Shown: positions 18,838 to 28,626, counted from the first letter of the stretch. The stretch is 64,000 bases of DNA from Streptococcus suis (GCF_019856455.1 NZ_CP082205.1:248001-312000), one strand, 5' to 3'. The notes: generated by a model from the sequence alone, not told the origin. Numbers and translations: made by a program.

Positions 18838-19760
18838 ATCAATTTATGTGAGCTGACTGCCGTCAGCTTATATCTCCCACTTTAAAAGGTCTCCCAGACC
18901 TTTTAAACTCCCACCCCCGTATAGCTCCAAAGGTTTGGGGAACCTTTGGAGGTTGGAGATAGAGCGAACAGAGTTCGCTACAAAACTGTCTGGGAGACAG
19001 TTTGAGGTTGGAAATGAAGCGAACTCTGTTCGCATCAGTCGTATAGGCCAGATTTGGAGAGTAAAAAACGAACTGCTGAGATTTGCTTTGCAAATCTTAT
19101 CTCCTACCTTTAACAGTCTCCCAGACTGTTAAAGCCAATCAACCACTGCGCTGAGATGTTGACACGAACTCTGAGAAGGGGTACTGGGCTTTCTGCCCAG
19201 CCTCGTCGGGATTCAGCTAGGTTTTCTGGGTGCGTTTTCATGGTATTTGCTGAAATACTTGCTTTGGATTTTTCATATTGCTCGTTGCGTTTCCCGAATA
19301 TTTTTCAGGTTATTTTGTATATTTTTCGAACAAATGCGAATGATGGAGCTTGTATATTTATGTAAAGAAAGGGGAAGTGCTGGTTTTATATCGGTGCCAT
19401 AACCTAGTTTGCACACATTTATTCATGTTGATGAAGTTGAACCTTGGCGACTATAGACTTGTCAGGCTGTAAGCGAGGGGGGTGCATGGATATTGTTGTG
19501 TGAAGAGATAGGGTTTGTTATATTTTTATGTTTTTGGGCTGGACGAAACTTTTCCCCTTATATCAATTGTTTAGTTCTCTTGTATAGCGATTTGAATCAA
19601 GAGTAGTACAATTTTGGGTTATTGTATCAGTAGCTCAATCTCAAAATAGCTTTAGGGTCCTCAAGCTGATAAACTTGAACCCGTCCTGTTTTTAATTCAA
19701 TTTACTATAGTACAAGGCACAAGAAAACCCTCGAATGAGCATATTCAGAGGGCTTTGATA
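18838..19760. other. Gene-free region of dispersed hairpin repeats
   Basis: I see no credible gene in this stretch. It is a mosaic of short palindromes: AAAGGTCTCCCAGACCTTT near 18885, AAAGGTTTGGGGAACCTTT near 18930, AAACTGTCTGGGAGACAGTTT near 18980, and GCGAACAGAGTTCGC-like units. 18965-19177 is shared, inverted and imperfectly, with 29115-29275. A terminator-like CCCTC/GAGGG stem lies at 19724-19752, facing the Rpn remnants. Small ORFs here have no family match that I recognise. Confidence 0.6.
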
Positions 19761-19900
19761 CATTTTGTGAATTTTAAAGCATGTTCAGCCTGGGCGATAA
19801 TCTTGTCGAGCTGAACGGTAAAATCACGATTGCCGAAAAATTCAAACCATTTTTTGACATCGTAGTCGGAAATGGTTTCGGGTTATATGGAGGGCAGATG
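19761..19900 (-). pseudogene. Truncated third copy of the Rpn C-terminal cassette
   Basis: The reverse strand reads as the KKWFEFFGNRDFT segment of the Rpn protein and its following DKII-QAEHAL segment, then diverges and stops before the internal MWDKQ start. It is the remnant of a third tandem 3' cassette, with several base differences from the other two. Confidence 0.7.
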
Positions 19901-20176
19901 TTAGCTATTTGCGTTCAACTCACTTTGAAGTTGGAGAACTCGCTCGAGAGGGAGGTTTAGATTTTCAGCTATTACTTCCGCTGGAAAACCAGACCTCAAG
20001 AAATTACGGGCAGAGGTGATTTGAACTTCTTCACGTCCTTCTTCACGACCTTCTTCACGACCTTCTTCGCGACCTTCTTCACGTCCTCGCTCCAGTCCTT
20101 CTTCAAATCCGTCTTCCATCGCAGTCATCAAAGTGGCATAACTAACTTCAAGGCTATCGATTTGTCTATCCCACAT
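19901..20176 (-). CDS. Free-standing Rpn C-terminal small protein (RpnS-like)
   Basis: The product has 91 residues and starts MWDRQIDSLEV behind AAAGGAGG, 8 bp from the ATG, one of the best ribosome sites in the window. It matches the last 79 residues of the full-length Rpn protein downstream on the same strand, but has a longer array of Arg-Glu-Glu-Gly repeats. The C-terminal part (FLRSGFPAEVIAENLNLP) is a helical tail. In characterised Rpn genes the corresponding C-terminal product made from an internal start inhibits the nuclease. Here the duplicated cassette has its own start, so it could be a separate antitoxin. Confidence 0.65.
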   Translation of the reverse strand: MWDRQIDSLEVSYATLMTAMEDGFEEGLERGREEGREEGREEGREEGREEVQITSARNFLRSGFPAEVIAENLNLPLERVLQLQSELNANS

Positions 20177-20335
20177 GTCTTTTTCCTCCTTTGTCCAAGT
20201 TGTAAAATCTAGGGCATGTTCAGCCTGAGATATGATCTTGTCAGGTTGAATGGTAAAGTCACGATTGCCGAAAAACTCAAACCATTTTTTGACATCGTAG
20301 TCGGAAATGGTTTCGGGTTATATGGAGGGCAGAGG
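20177..20335 (-). repeat. 5' part of the second Rpn C-terminal cassette
   Basis: The reverse strand copies the Rpn coding segment from about PETISDYDVKKW to the KEEKD just before the internal start. It is in frame with the 19901-20176 ORF but has no start of its own. It joins the stop region of the full gene at 20336 to the free-standing small protein. Confidence 0.7.
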
Positions 20336-20575
20336 TTAGCTATTTGCGTTCAACTCACTTTGAAGTTGAAGAACTCGCTCGAGAGGAAGGTTTAGATTTT
20401 CAGCTATTACTTCCGCTGGAAAACCAGACCTCAGGAAATTACGGGCAGAGATGATTTGAACTTCTTCGCGACCTTCTTCACGTCCTCGTTCCAGTCCTTC
20501 TTCAAATCCGTCTTCCATCGCAGTCATCAAAGTGGCATAACTAACTTCAAGGCTATCAATTTGCTTATCCCACAT
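20336..20575 (-). CDS. Predicted internal small protein of the Rpn gene (RpnS-like)
   Basis: Within the Rpn gene, AAAGGAGG lies 8 bp before an in-frame ATG at 20575, giving 79 residues starting MWDKQIDSLEV. Known RpnS proteins arise this way and bind the full protein to block its toxicity. The same start region is copied at 20176. This is inferred from the ribosome site and family precedent. Confidence 0.55.
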   Translation of the reverse strand: MWDKQIDSLEVSYATLMTAMEDGFEEGLERGREEGREEVQIISARNFLRSGFPAEVIAENLNLPLERVLQLQSELNANS

Positions 20576-21280
20576 GTCTTTTTCCTCCTTTGTCCAGCTT
20601 GTAAAGTCTAAGGCGTGTTCAGCCTGAGATATGATCTTGTCAGGTTGAATGGTAAAGTCACGATTGCCGAAAAACTCAAACCATTTTTTGACATCGTAGT
20701 CGGAAATGGTTTCAGGCTGATATTTTTCCAACTCCAGAAATGCCATTTTCAAGAGGCTATGGTGCTTGGAGCTGGTTTTGGGTTTGACAGTCAGCTCTTC
20801 ATTGGTCTCTTCTTCACGAAGGCTAAACACGTGGAAGGGCTTATCATCATCAAAATAATTTTTCTCCAAGAGAGCGATACCGTAAACAGGATAAATCCTC
20901 TCGTGAGTGAAGTGGGTATGACCGTGTTCCTGCCGAACCTTTTCGACGTTGTCATGCACCTGCGTACAAATGTAAGCCCAGAGTCGATTGACAAAAGTCT
21001 TTTGCTTGGCAATCTGGATTTCAATGACAACTTGTGTGCCATCGTCCAATTTGACTAAAATGTCCGTCACCGTATAAAAACCTTTAGGCAAGTCATCATT
21101 GGGCAGACGAATCTGATGTCCGTCAAGAAGTTCTACTTCTAGAACAGGCAGGTCCAAAATATCTGAAATAAAAGCCTTGGTCACTTCCGTGTTTTGAAAA
21201 ATTTTCTTGGCAACCGTGTCTTGCGTTGGTCTTAGTAGGGTATGTCTCAATATCCCACATCCTTTCATTTGATTTTTCAT
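20336..21280 (-). CDS. Rpn-family PD-(D/E)XK nuclease (recombination-promoting nuclease/transposase-like)
   Basis: The product has 314 residues. The nuclease core has LLRPTQDTVAKKIFQN, then TDILVKLDDGTQVVIEIQI with the Asp...Glu-x-Gln active site, then RLWAYICTQV. The C-terminal third has EGLERGREEGREE repeats and a helical tail. Rpn proteins are DNA endonucleases linked to recombination and phage defence. The ATG at 21280 lacks a good ribosome site; TTG at 21250 behind GGATG is an alternative. An internal AGGAGG and ATG at 20575 would give a 79-residue C-terminal protein. Two partial copies of the 3' end follow. Confidence 0.85.
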   Translation of the reverse strand: MKNQMKGCGILRHTLLRPTQDTVAKKIFQNTEVTKAFISDILDLPVLEVELLDGHQIRLPNDDLPKGFYTVTDILVKLDDGTQVVIEIQIAKQKTFVNRLWAYICTQVHDNVEKVRQEHGHTHFTHERIYPVYGIALLEKNYFDDDKPFHVFSLREEETNEELTVKPKTSSKHHSLLKMAFLELEKYQPETISDYDVKKWFEFFGNRDFTIQPDKIISQAEHALDFTSWTKEEKDMWDKQIDSLEVSYATLMTAMEDGFEEGLERGREEGREEVQIISARNFLRSGFPAEVIAENLNLPLERVLQLQSELNANS

Positions 21281-21427
21281 GTTGGAACCAGTTTTTTGGG
21301 GTTCTACTTATTTTATTCGAAATCAAATGAAAAACTTTTCTATATTATATATAGTATACCACAAATGAAAAAAGTAACCCACCACAAAATGTGATGAGTT
21401 CGTTTCTAGGTACGTATAAAATTTTCT

Positions 21428-22438
21428 TTACAAATTCTCAAAAGCCAGACTAGGCTTGGCATTGAGGTCCCAGCCAGCAAGGTTTGCCTTATTGTACTCG
21501 CTGACCGCTGCCAAGGCAATCATACCTGCATTGTCACCGCAGAGGCGAAGCGGGGGAATGATGACCTCCACATCGGTAATTTCAGCCGCCAACCGCTCTC
21601 GTAAGCCCTGATTAGCTGCCACACCGCCCGCTACAACCAAGGTCTTGACAGGGTATTGCTCCAAAGCCTTCTTTGTCTTGGCCATGAGAATGTCCATAAC
21701 ACAGGCTTGGAAAGAGGCTGACAAATCCGCATTGGACAAGGTCTCTCCTTTCTGCTGGGCATTGTGGTAGAGGTTGATAAAGGCGGATTTCAAACCAGAA
21801 AAAGAAAACTCCAGATTATCTTCCTTGATCATAGCCCGAGGGAAGTCATAAATGTCCTGCCCCTCATGTGCCAATTCGTCAATCACACGACCAGCTGGAT
21901 AGGGCAGACCCATGACCCGTCCCACCTTATCATAGGCCTCGCCGACCGCATCATCTCGCGTTTCACCGACAATCTTGTAGTCACCTGCCTCTGACACATA
22001 GACCAACTCCGTGTGCCCACCGCTGACCAAAAGGGCCAAGAGCGGAAACTCCAACTCCTTGACCGCACGCGCCGCCATCAAATGCCCTGCCATATGGTTG
22101 ACAGGAATGAGCGGCAAACCATTAGCCCAGGCAAAGGCCTTGGCAGCCGAAATTCCAACTAGCAAGGCACCAACTAAGCCTGGTCCATAGGTCACAGCCA
22201 CAGCCGTCAAGTCCTCTGCCGTCACTTCCGCCTCCAACAAGGCCTCCTCGATACAGGCCGTTATCACTTCCACATGGTGACGGCTAGCCACCTCTGGCAC
22301 CACCCCACCAAACCGCTGATGGCTGGCAATCTGGCTGGCAATGACATTGGACAAAAGCTCCGCCTCATTGCGCAAAACAGCCACCGAGGTCTCGTCACAG
22401 GAGGTCTCGATCGCCAAAATCAATCTATCTTTCATCAC
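21428..22438 (-). CDS. tsaD: tRNA t6A37 threonylcarbamoyltransferase TsaD
   Basis: The product has 336 residues of the Kae1/Gcp ASKHA fold. It opens with [17 protein letters not shown], has the metal-binding HMAGH motif near residue 111, then [13 protein letters not shown] and [12 protein letters not shown]. With TsaB and TsaE it transfers the threonylcarbamoyl group to A37 of ANN-decoding tRNAs. The start overlaps rimI by 14 bp. ATG 22438 and ATG 22435 are both possible. It is the last gene of tsaB-rimI-tsaD on the reverse strand. Confidence 0.96.
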   Translation of the reverse strand: MMKDRLILAIETSCDETSVAVLRNEAELLSNVIASQIASHQRFGGVVPEVASRHHVEVITACIEEALLEAEVTAEDLTAVAVTYGPGLVGALLVGISAAKAFAWANGLPLIPVNHMAGHLMAARAVKELEFPLLALLVSGGHTELVYVSEAGDYKIVGETRDDAVGEAYDKVGRVMGLPYPAGRVIDELAHEGQDIYDFPRAMIKEDNLEFSFSGLKSAFINLYHNAQQKGETLSNADLSASFQACVMDILMAKTKKALEQYPVKTLVVAGGVAANQGLRERLAAEITDVEVIIPPLRLCGDNAGMIALAAVSEYNKANLAGWDLNAKPSLAFENL

Positions 22439-22865
22439 GTTCTCTCTTCATTATCACCGCGTCCTCGACAGGATGGCGGTAGTAGTCTTTTCGTTTTCCT
22501 ATTTTGGTAAAATGCTTGCGTGTATAGAGGGCCTGAGCTGCACTGTTAGACTCCCTCACTTCGAGGAAGATGTCTCCATCCCAGTCCATCACAGCAGCCA
22601 TCAGTTGACTGGCGATTCCCAGCCTCTGAAAATCAGCCTTGACAGCAATCTGCAGGATTTCCATCTCATCCAGCACCGTCTGAACAGCCAAAAATCCGAC
22701 CAATTCCTGACCTTTATAGGCCAGATAGTAGTCCTCATCCTGACTGGTCATGCTTGCAGCAATCTGTTCCAAGGTCCAAGGCGATTGCTCATAGACAGAC
22801 TGCATAACTGTCAAAACAGCCTCCGCCAGATTTTCCTGACCGTTGTAGTGTTTAATCTCTATCAT
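22425..22865 (-). CDS. rimI: Ribosomal-protein-alanine acetyltransferase RimI
   Basis: The product has 146 residues with a GNAT fold. The acetyl-CoA loop is [11 protein letters not shown], preceded by VKAD, and a late segment [18 protein letters not shown] matches the RimI pattern. It acetylates the N-terminal alanine of ribosomal protein S18. It overlaps tsaB by 4 bp and tsaD by 14 bp, so the three genes are translationally coupled. The order tsaB-rimI-tsaD is common in Firmicutes. Confidence 0.92.
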   Translation of the reverse strand: MIEIKHYNGQENLAEAVLTVMQSVYEQSPWTLEQIAASMTSQDEDYYLAYKGQELVGFLAVQTVLDEMEILQIAVKADFQRLGIASQLMAAVMDWDGDIFLEVRESNSAAQALYTRKHFTKIGKRKDYYRHPVEDAVIMKRERDER

Positions 22866-23545
22866 ACACGCTTGATATAACTCTCTGAGCTAGCTTGGTT
22901 GACCTTGAGCCAGTTTTCCTCTGCTTCTACCCGCTTGAGATAGTTGGGCTCAAAGCTGGTCACATCTACTGCTGGCAAGTCTTGACCAATCACCGCCAGT
23001 TGATAGGCCGACGGCAGGCTGGTTTGATACTGAGCAGTCGGCAAATCTTGTTCGATTTGCTCCATAAAGTTTTCTACTTCACCAACAAAGGTGATATTTT
23101 CCTTACCAGCCAAGCTAGAAAGCAAGTCTTCAAAAGACCAGTAGCGGTCTGGCTCGACTGCTCTGCCATTTTCATAAAGACCTGCATAGACGCAGTTACG
23201 GCGGGCATCGATGAGGGGAACCACCAGACCCGTCAGGCTGGGAGGAACCAGAGACTGAAGACTGGATAGCCCCACCAAGTCAATCTTGAGGGTGTAGGCC
23301 AAGGTCTTGGCAGTCGCCACCGCCACACGAAGCCCCGTGTAGGAGCCAGGCCCCTGAGCGACCACAATCCTATCCAAGTCTTTGGGCGTCCAGCCCACCT
23401 GCGCCACCAAAAAATCGACTACAGGCATGAGGCTGATACTATGATTTTTCTTAACGGCCAGCAGGGTTTCCGCCTGCAAGCAACCGTCCTCCACCAAGGC
23501 CACCGACAGGGCCTGATTGGAGCTGTCTAAAGCTAGTATTTTCAT
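22862..23545 (-). CDS. tsaB: t6A synthesis partner TsaB
   Basis: The product has 227 residues, an ASKHA-fold paralogue of TsaD lacking the metal histidines. Diagnostic stretches are MKILALDSSNQALSVALVE, NHSISLMPVVD and VAQGPGSYTGLRVAVATAK. It binds TsaD and TsaE in the complex that makes t6A in tRNA. It is the first gene of the reverse-strand operon; GAAAGAGAAA lies just upstream of its ATG. The 447 bp to rpoY hold no other gene. Confidence 0.95.
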   Translation of the reverse strand: MKILALDSSNQALSVALVEDGCLQAETLLAVKKNHSISLMPVVDFLVAQVGWTPKDLDRIVVAQGPGSYTGLRVAVATAKTLAYTLKIDLVGLSSLQSLVPPSLTGLVVPLIDARRNCVYAGLYENGRAVEPDRYWSFEDLLSSLAGKENITFVGEVENFMEQIEQDLPTAQYQTSLPSAYQLAVIGQDLPAVDVTSFEPNYLKRVEAEENWLKVNQASSESYIKRV

Positions 23546-23838
23546 AAGTTTCTCTTTCTTTACAATGCTACTCTCTATTGTAAGCTATCTTGACCTTTTT
23601 TTCAAATAATGAAAAGACTGGGGTGTGATTTCTAGTAGGTTAATGGATTGAACCGATTTGTCATTCTAGTAAGTCACATCACTATCTGGCAGTTGACAGG
23701 CATTTTCTCGACACAATTGAACTCAGTCTTAGTAATCCTAATACACTCGGAATCCTAGCTCACTTCCCTGTTTTATCCCTCTCGGAAATGCAGAATTTCT
23801 GAAAATCATGACACTTTTCCATTTTCCTACCAAACCCT

Positions 23839-23867
23839 TTTACCATCAGCATATTTTATGGTATAAT
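23839..23867 (+). promoter_or_regulatory. Promoter of rpoY-rnjA
   Basis: TTTACC (23839-23844), 17-bp spacer, TATAAT (23862-23867) with an extended TGG. The rest of the 23546-23838 interval shows no gene. Confidence 0.7.
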
Positions 23868-23928
23868 GAAGAGTACATTTAGACTGAATAAATTGACAAC
23901 TCGAGAAAATTGAATAGGCATTACCAGA

Positions 23929-23956
23929 CAGCCCCAACTGTTTGAGGCTTTTTTCA
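23929..23956 (+). terminator. Leader terminator (possible attenuator) before rpoY
   Basis: AGCC..CAA pairs with TTG.GGCT, followed by six T. It lies between the promoter and the rpoY ribosome site, so transcripts must read through it to reach rpoY and rnjA. Confidence 0.55.
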
Positions 23957-23992
23957 TAGTTGCCAGTCAAAAAGAAAGGAACTATACTACAC

Positions 23993-24223
23993 ATGATTTA
24001 TAAAGTATTCTATCAAGAATCAAAAATTAGCCCACGTCGCGAGCAAACACGTGCTCTTTATCTAGACATCGATGCTGCATCAGAATTGGAAGGTCGTATT
24101 ATCGCGCGTGAATTGGTGGAAACCAACCGCCCTGAATACAACATCGAATTTATCGACCTCTTATCAGACAATCATCTTGAATACGAGAAAGAGCACGCAG
24201 ATTTCAAAATTACGGAGTTTTAA
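23993..24223 (+). CDS. rpoY: RNA polymerase epsilon subunit RpoY
   Basis: The product has 76 residues from ATG 23993, with AAAGAAAGGA upstream; a longer frame starting at 23960 falls in the leader. It begins [19 protein letters not shown] and ends with the acidic region ADFKITEF, matching the DUF1447/RpoY family. This small subunit binds RNA polymerase in Firmicutes and resembles a phage Gp2-like fold. It lies 3 bp before rnjA, an arrangement conserved in the group. Confidence 0.93.
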   Translation: MIYKVFYQESKISPRREQTRALYLDIDAASELEGRIIARELVETNRPEYNIEFIDLLSDNHLEYEKEHADFKITEF

Positions 24224-24226
24224 TCC

Positions 24227-25906
24227 ATGTCATCAGTCAATCTAAAACCTCATGAAGTTGGCGTTTTCGCCATCGGTGGTTTGGGAGAAATCGGGAAAAA
24301 TACCTATGGTATCGAGTATAAGGATGAAATTCTCATCGTCGATGCCGGTATCAAGTTCCCAGAAGATGACCTTTTGGGTATCGACTACGTTATCCCAGAC
24401 TACTCCTATATCGTTGAAAATCTAGATCGTGTCAAAGGTCTGGTTATTACCCACGGTCACGAAGACCACATCGGAGGCATTCCCTTCTTACTCAAGCAAG
24501 CCAATGTCCCAATCTATGCTGGACCTTTAGCCCTCGCCCTTATTCGTGGTAAATTGGAAGAACACGGACTCCTCCGTGATGCGACTTTGCATGAAATCAA
24601 TCATAATACTGAGTTGACCTTCAAGCACCTCAAGGTCAGCTTCTTCCGTACCACCCACTCCATTCCAGAACCACTTGGTATTGTCGTTGACACCCCGCAA
24701 GGAAAAATCGTCTGTACCGGTGACTTCAAGTTCGACTTCACGCCAGTTGGCGAGCCGGCTGACTTACATCGCATGGCCGCACTCGGTGAAGAAGGTGTTC
24801 TCTGCCTCCTTTCTGACTCGACAAATGCTGAAGTCCCAACCTTTACCAACTCAGAAAAAGTGGTCGGTCAGTCCATCATGAAACTGATTGAAGGCATTCA
24901 CGGACGCATCATCTTTGCCTCCTTCGCCTCCAACATCTTCCGTCTCCAACAAGCTGCGGATGCAGCGGTTAAGACCGGACGCAGGATTGCTGTCTTTGGA
25001 CGTTCTATGGAGAAAGCCATCGTCAATGGTATTGAGCTCGGCTACATCAAGGTTCCAAAAGACACCTTTATCGAACCAAACGAGATCAAAGAATATCCTG
25101 CCAGCGAGATTATGATTCTCTGTACAGGTAGCCAAGGGGAGCCTATGGCAGCACTCTCTCGCATCGCCCACGGTACCCACCGCCAAGTGCAACTCCAGCC
25201 AGGCGACACGGTTATTTTCTCATCCAGTCCTATTCCGGGAAATACCACAGGTGTTAACAAGCTCATCAATATCTTGATTGAAGCCGGTGTCGATGTGATT
25301 CACGGCAAGATTAACAACATCCATACCTCTGGGCACGGTGGCCAGCAAGAGCAAAAACTCATGCTCCGCCTGATCAAGCCAAAATACTTCATGCCTGTCC
25401 ATGGCGAATACCGCATGCAAAAAATCCATGCCAGTCTAGCAGTGGATACAGGTGTACCAAAAGACAACATCTTCATCATGGAAAACGGCGATGTCCTAGC
25501 ACTGACCAAGGATTCTGCACGATTGGCCGGCAAGTTCAACGCCCAAGACATCTACGTGGACGGAAACCGCATTGGTGAAATCGGTGCAGCTGTCCTCAAA
25601 GACCGCCGTGACCTCTCAGAAGACGGCGTCGTCCTTGCAGTAGCCACTGTCGATTTTAATTCTAAGATGATATTAGCAGGACCAGACATCCTCAGTCGCG
25701 GTTTTATCTATATGAGAGAATCTGGCGAACTCATTCGCGAAAGCCAACGCGTTCTCTTCAACGCTATCCGCATCGCTATGCGTAATAAAGACGCAAATAT
25801 CCAAACAGTCAACGGCGCCATTGTTAACGCCTTACGACCATTCCTATACGAAAAAACAGAGCGTGAACCAATCATTATCCCAATGATTCTGACGCCTGAC
25901 CGATAA
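24227..25906 (+). CDS. rnjA: Ribonuclease J1
   Basis: The product has 559 residues. The metallo-beta-lactamase motif is [11 protein letters not shown], followed by beta-CASP elements ([24 protein letters not shown]) and MPVHGEYRM. RNase J1 is a 5'-to-3' exonuclease and endonuclease acting in mRNA decay and rRNA maturation. Pairing with rpoY 3 bp upstream supports J1 rather than J2. It ends at a strong terminator. The leader hairpin before rpoY may be a control point for this operon. Confidence 0.95.
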   Translation: MSSVNLKPHEVGVFAIGGLGEIGKNTYGIEYKDEILIVDAGIKFPEDDLLGIDYVIPDYSYIVENLDRVKGLVITHGHEDHIGGIPFLLKQANVPIYAGPLALALIRGKLEEHGLLRDATLHEINHNTELTFKHLKVSFFRTTHSIPEPLGIVVDTPQGKIVCTGDFKFDFTPVGEPADLHRMAALGEEGVLCLLSDSTNAEVPTFTNSEKVVGQSIMKLIEGIHGRIIFASFASNIFRLQQAADAAVKTGRRIAVFGRSMEKAIVNGIELGYIKVPKDTFIEPNEIKEYPASEIMILCTGSQGEPMAALSRIAHGTHRQVQLQPGDTVIFSSSPIPGNTTGVNKLINILIEAGVDVIHGKINNIHTSGHGGQQEQKLMLRLIKPKYFMPVHGEYRMQKIHASLAVDTGVPKDNIFIMENGDVLALTKDSARLAGKFNAQDIYVDGNRIGEIGAAVLKDRRDLSEDGVVLAVATVDFNSKMILAGPDILSRGFIYMRESGELIRESQRVLFNAIRIAMRNKDANIQTVNGAIVNALRPFLYEKTEREPIIIPMILTPDR

Positions 25907-25911
25907 CACAC

Positions 25912-25946
25912 TAAAATCCCAGAGGTGAAACCTCTGGGATTTATTT
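25912..25946 (+). terminator. rnjA terminator
   Basis: AAATCCCAGAGG pairs with CCTCTGGGATTT around TGAAA, then T-rich sequence. Confidence 0.9.
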
Positions 25947-26100
25947 TATATTAACAAGATAACCCAGCTTGAAAAAAAGACCGTTTCCAAGCTCATGCCT
26001 ATCCCCTCGCCCTGCTATTTATTAGCTCAGGCCGAAACAGTCTCTTCCCAGACTATTTCACTCCACTGGACCATTACCCGCTTTCCAATTTCTCGGCTCG

Positions 26101-26264
26101 TGAACAAAGGACCCGTCGGGGTCCCAACTCGCTATCTGGTTTTCAAGCTCATGAAAAAATGGTCTTAGCGCCATTACTCGCTCTCTGATTTTCAAGCTCA
26201 TGAACAAAGGACCCGTCGGGGTCCTAATTCGCTATCTGGTTTTCAAGCTCATGAAAAAATGGTC
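26101..26264. repeat. Two 64-bp copies at exact 100-bp period downstream of glnA
   Basis: 26101-26164 and 26201-26264 are nearly identical and 100 bp apart. Each contains GGACCCGTCGGGGTCC, a strong palindrome, and TTTTCAAGCTCATGAAAAA. Related phrases recur at 33810-33960. The 25947-26279 interval otherwise holds no gene. Confidence 0.8.
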
Positions 26265-26282
26265 CACCGGACCATTTTTTTA
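26252..26282 (-). terminator. glnRA terminator
   Basis: AAAAAATGGTCC pairs with GGACCATTTTTT around ACC, immediately after the glnA stop on the reverse strand. Confidence 0.85.
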
Positions 26283-27626
26283 ATACATATCCAAATAGTT
26301 GTCGATTTCCCATTGAGAAACGTAGGTTGCGTAGCTTGCCCATTCGATTTTCTTAGCTTCCAAGAAATTCGTATAGATATGATCACCTAGAGCTGCACGA
26401 ACTACCTCGTCTTCACGAAGAGCTTTCAATGCATTGTGAAGAGTTGAAGGAAGATCAGTGATACCTGCTTCACGACGCTCCTCATCAGACATTGCATAGA
26501 TATTAGATTCTACTGGTGCTGGTGCTTCAATTTTATTTTGAATCCCTTCCAAACCAACTTCCAATAGAACTGCCATAGCTAAGTATGGGTTGGCAGTTGG
26601 ATCAACCGAGCGCAATTCCAAACGAGTTCCCATTCCACGTGATGCAGGTACGCGAACCAATGGTGAGCGGTTTTTACCAGCCCAAGCAATATACACAGGA
26701 GCTTCAAAGCCTGGAACCAAACGCTTGTAAGAGTTCACTGTCGGGTTTGTAATAGCAGTATAGTTATAAGCATGCTTAATCAAACCACCAAGGAAATGGT
26801 AAGCAGTTTGAGACAGCTGCATACCGCGAGGATCCTCTGGATCAAAGAAGGCATTGTTTCCATCCTTGTCAAAGAGTGACATGTTACAGTGCATACCTGA
26901 GCCAGCAATACCAAACTTAGGCTTGGCCATAAATGTCGCATACATACCATGCTTACGAGCAATTGTTTTAACAACTAACTTGAAGATTTGAATATTGTCA
27001 CAAGCTTTTAAGACGTCCGCATATTTGAAGTCAATTTCATGCTGACCTACTGCCACTTCGTGATGGCTCGCTTCAACTTCAAAGCCCATCTCTGTCAAGA
27101 CATTAACGATTTCGCGACGTGTATTATCAGCCAAGTCCGTTGGTGCGAGGTCAAAGTAACCACCTTTATCATTTACTTCAAGCGTTGGATTTCCTTGTTC
27201 GTCCATCTTAAAGAGGAAGAATTCTGGTTCTGGACCAAGGTTGAATGAAGAGAAACCTGCCTCTTCCATGTGACGAAGCGATTTCTTCAAATTTCCACGT
27301 GGGTCACCAGCAAAAGGCTTAGCATCTGTTGTATAAATATCACAAATCAAGCCAGCTACACGGCCATTTTCATCACCCCAAGGGAAGATAGTCCATGTAT
27401 CCAAGTCTGGGTAAAGATACATATCTGATTCATTGATACGAACAAATCCTTCAATAGATGAACCATCAAACATGACCTTATTTGACAAAACCTTTTCGAC
27501 CTGCTCATCAGTTGCTGGAATTTCTACGTTTTTCATCACTCCCATGATGTCTGTAAACATAAGACGTAGGAAGGTAACGTTTTTCTCTTTGATATCGCGC
27601 TTGATATCTGCCACTGTGAATGTCAT
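26280..27626 (-). CDS. glnA: Glutamine synthetase, type I
   Basis: The product has 448 residues, typical of the GSI-alpha class of Firmicutes without an adenylylation loop. It has [14 protein letters not shown] near the start, the metal-binding GPEPEFF and [15 protein letters not shown] motifs, and [15 protein letters not shown]. It makes glutamine from glutamate, ammonia and ATP. It is 28 bp downstream of glnR and should be transcribed with it from the GlnR-controlled promoter. In Firmicutes, feedback-inhibited GlnA also helps GlnR bind DNA. Confidence 0.97.
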   Translation of the reverse strand: MTFTVADIKRDIKEKNVTFLRLMFTDIMGVMKNVEIPATDEQVEKVLSNKVMFDGSSIEGFVRINESDMYLYPDLDTWTIFPWGDENGRVAGLICDIYTTDAKPFAGDPRGNLKKSLRHMEEAGFSSFNLGPEPEFFLFKMDEQGNPTLEVNDKGGYFDLAPTDLADNTRREIVNVLTEMGFEVEASHHEVAVGQHEIDFKYADVLKACDNIQIFKLVVKTIARKHGMYATFMAKPKFGIAGSGMHCNMSLFDKDGNNAFFDPEDPRGMQLSQTAYHFLGGLIKHAYNYTAITNPTVNSYKRLVPGFEAPVYIAWAGKNRSPLVRVPASRGMGTRLELRSVDPTANPYLAMAVLLEVGLEGIQNKIEAPAPVESNIYAMSDEERREAGITDLPSTLHNALKALREDEVVRAALGDHIYTNFLEAKKIEWASYATYVSQWEIDNYLDMY

Positions 27627-27654
27627 TATTTTTCTCCTCTATTTTAAAAGCTAA

Positions 27655-28026
27655 TTACGACGAACGGAAAATGGAACTAGGACTTGAAAATCGTCCCTGA
27701 CGACTGAATTCATCATGTAAGATACGACGGACATCTTCATCAGTCAAGGTTTTCTGCTGTTTTTGGACCTTAGCTTTCGCTTCCCGATTTGCATATTCCT
27801 TCTTAATCGCAGCAATATTCAATCCTTCATCCAAAAAATCCTTGATTTCTAAAAGTAAGTCCATATCGTTTAGAGAATACAAGCGACGATTCCCTTCGTT
27901 GCGATCGGGCTTAATCAAGCCTTGATCTTCATAGTAACGAATTTGACGAGCAGTTAAATCTGTCAACTTCATCACACTACCAATCGGAAAGATGGCTAAG
28001 GAACGACGAAACTCTTTTTCTCTCAT
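27655..28026 (-). CDS. glnR: Nitrogen repressor GlnR (MerR family)
   Basis: The product has 123 residues from ATG 28026, which has AAAGGAG upstream; the frame is open to 28077 but that part overlaps the promoter. The winged helix shows MKLTDLTARQIRYYEDQGLI and NRRLYSLNDMDLL, characteristic of MerR/GlnR. It represses glnRA and other nitrogen genes when glutamine is plentiful. A perfect TGTNA-N7-TNACA operator lies upstream of its promoter, so it should control its own transcription. Confidence 0.95.
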   Translation of the reverse strand: MREKEFRRSLAIFPIGSVMKLTDLTARQIRYYEDQGLIKPDRNEGNRRLYSLNDMDLLLEIKDFLDEGLNIAAIKKEYANREAKAKVQKQQKTLTDEDVRRILHDEFSRQGRFSSPSSIFRSS

Positions 28027-28048
28027 AACGAACTCCTTTCTGCCTACC

Positions 28049-28077
28049 ATTATAGGAGAATTTTTTTTTGAGGTCAA
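28049..28077 (-). promoter_or_regulatory. Promoter of glnRA
   Basis: On the reverse strand: TTGACC (28072-28077), 17-bp spacer, TATAAT (28049-28054). Confidence 0.8.
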
Positions 28078-28084
28078 TAGGCGA

Positions 28085-28101
28085 TGTTATATTTTATAAC
28101 A
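28085..28101 (-). promoter_or_regulatory. GlnR operator
   Basis: TGTTATATTTTATAACA is a perfect 17-bp match to TGTNA-N7-TNACA, centred about 18 bp upstream of the -35 box and ending one base before the stop codon of the FUSC-like gene. Confidence 0.9.
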
Positions 28102-28617
28102 TTATCTATCCTGAAAACGTTTTTTTATAACATTCACATCATAATTAACTAGAATCGCAATGAAAACTCCGATAAAGGTTTCAAACACACGAATAAACAC
28201 ATATTGAATCGTATCACCAGCAGGAATAGACAATGTAATAATTAATAAAGCTGATACACCACCAATAATTCCCGCTTTATTATTCATCGCCACATTTGTC
28301 ATAATCGTTAACATGACAAATATCGGAACAAAAACCGCAGTTACCCAAAAATGATCTAAGAATAACCTATCCAAAATAAAGAAAAGTAGCGCATAAAAAC
28401 CACCAATAGAATTACCCAGAATACGAGAAGCTCCAAAATGGACACTCTGATCGAAGTCTTCTCGTAAACTAAACACAGCCGTCAAAGCCGCAATCTGAAT
28501 CCCTTCCCAGCCCATATAGCCAAAGAGTAGAATAACTAGAAAGACTGCCAAACCCGATTTGAACGTCCGCATCCCCAACCGAAATTTCTTTGGATCAAAT
28601 GTATATTTCTTGAACAT
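28102..28617 (-). CDS. FUSC-like / aromatic acid exporter family membrane protein
   Basis: The product has 171 residues with about five or six hydrophobic segments: after a basic start (FRLGMRTFKSG) come helices around LAVFLVILLFGYMGW, IQIAALTAVFSL, FYALLFFILDRLF, FVPIFVMLTIMTNVAM, SALLIITLSIPAG and FIGVFIAILVNY. SLREDFDQSVHFGASRILGNSIGG resembles the signature of DUF939/FUSC-type exporters. It is shorter than full-length members and lacks their cytosolic C-domain. It lies directly upstream of glnRA on the same strand. The transported substrate is unknown. Confidence 0.75.
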   Translation of the reverse strand: MFKKYTFDPKKFRLGMRTFKSGLAVFLVILLFGYMGWEGIQIAALTAVFSLREDFDQSVHFGASRILGNSIGGFYALLFFILDRLFLDHFWVTAVFVPIFVMLTIMTNVAMNNKAGIIGGVSALLIITLSIPAGDTIQYVFIRVFETFIGVFIAILVNYDVNVIKKRFQDR

Positions 28618-28626
28618 ACTTCTATT

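Noticed and set aside
18863..19365. Three ORFs of 65-76 codons in the repeat region after IS110
   Set aside because: They are made from palindromic repeats on both strands, have no ribosome sites, and the similar region at 29.1 kb does not preserve the frames.
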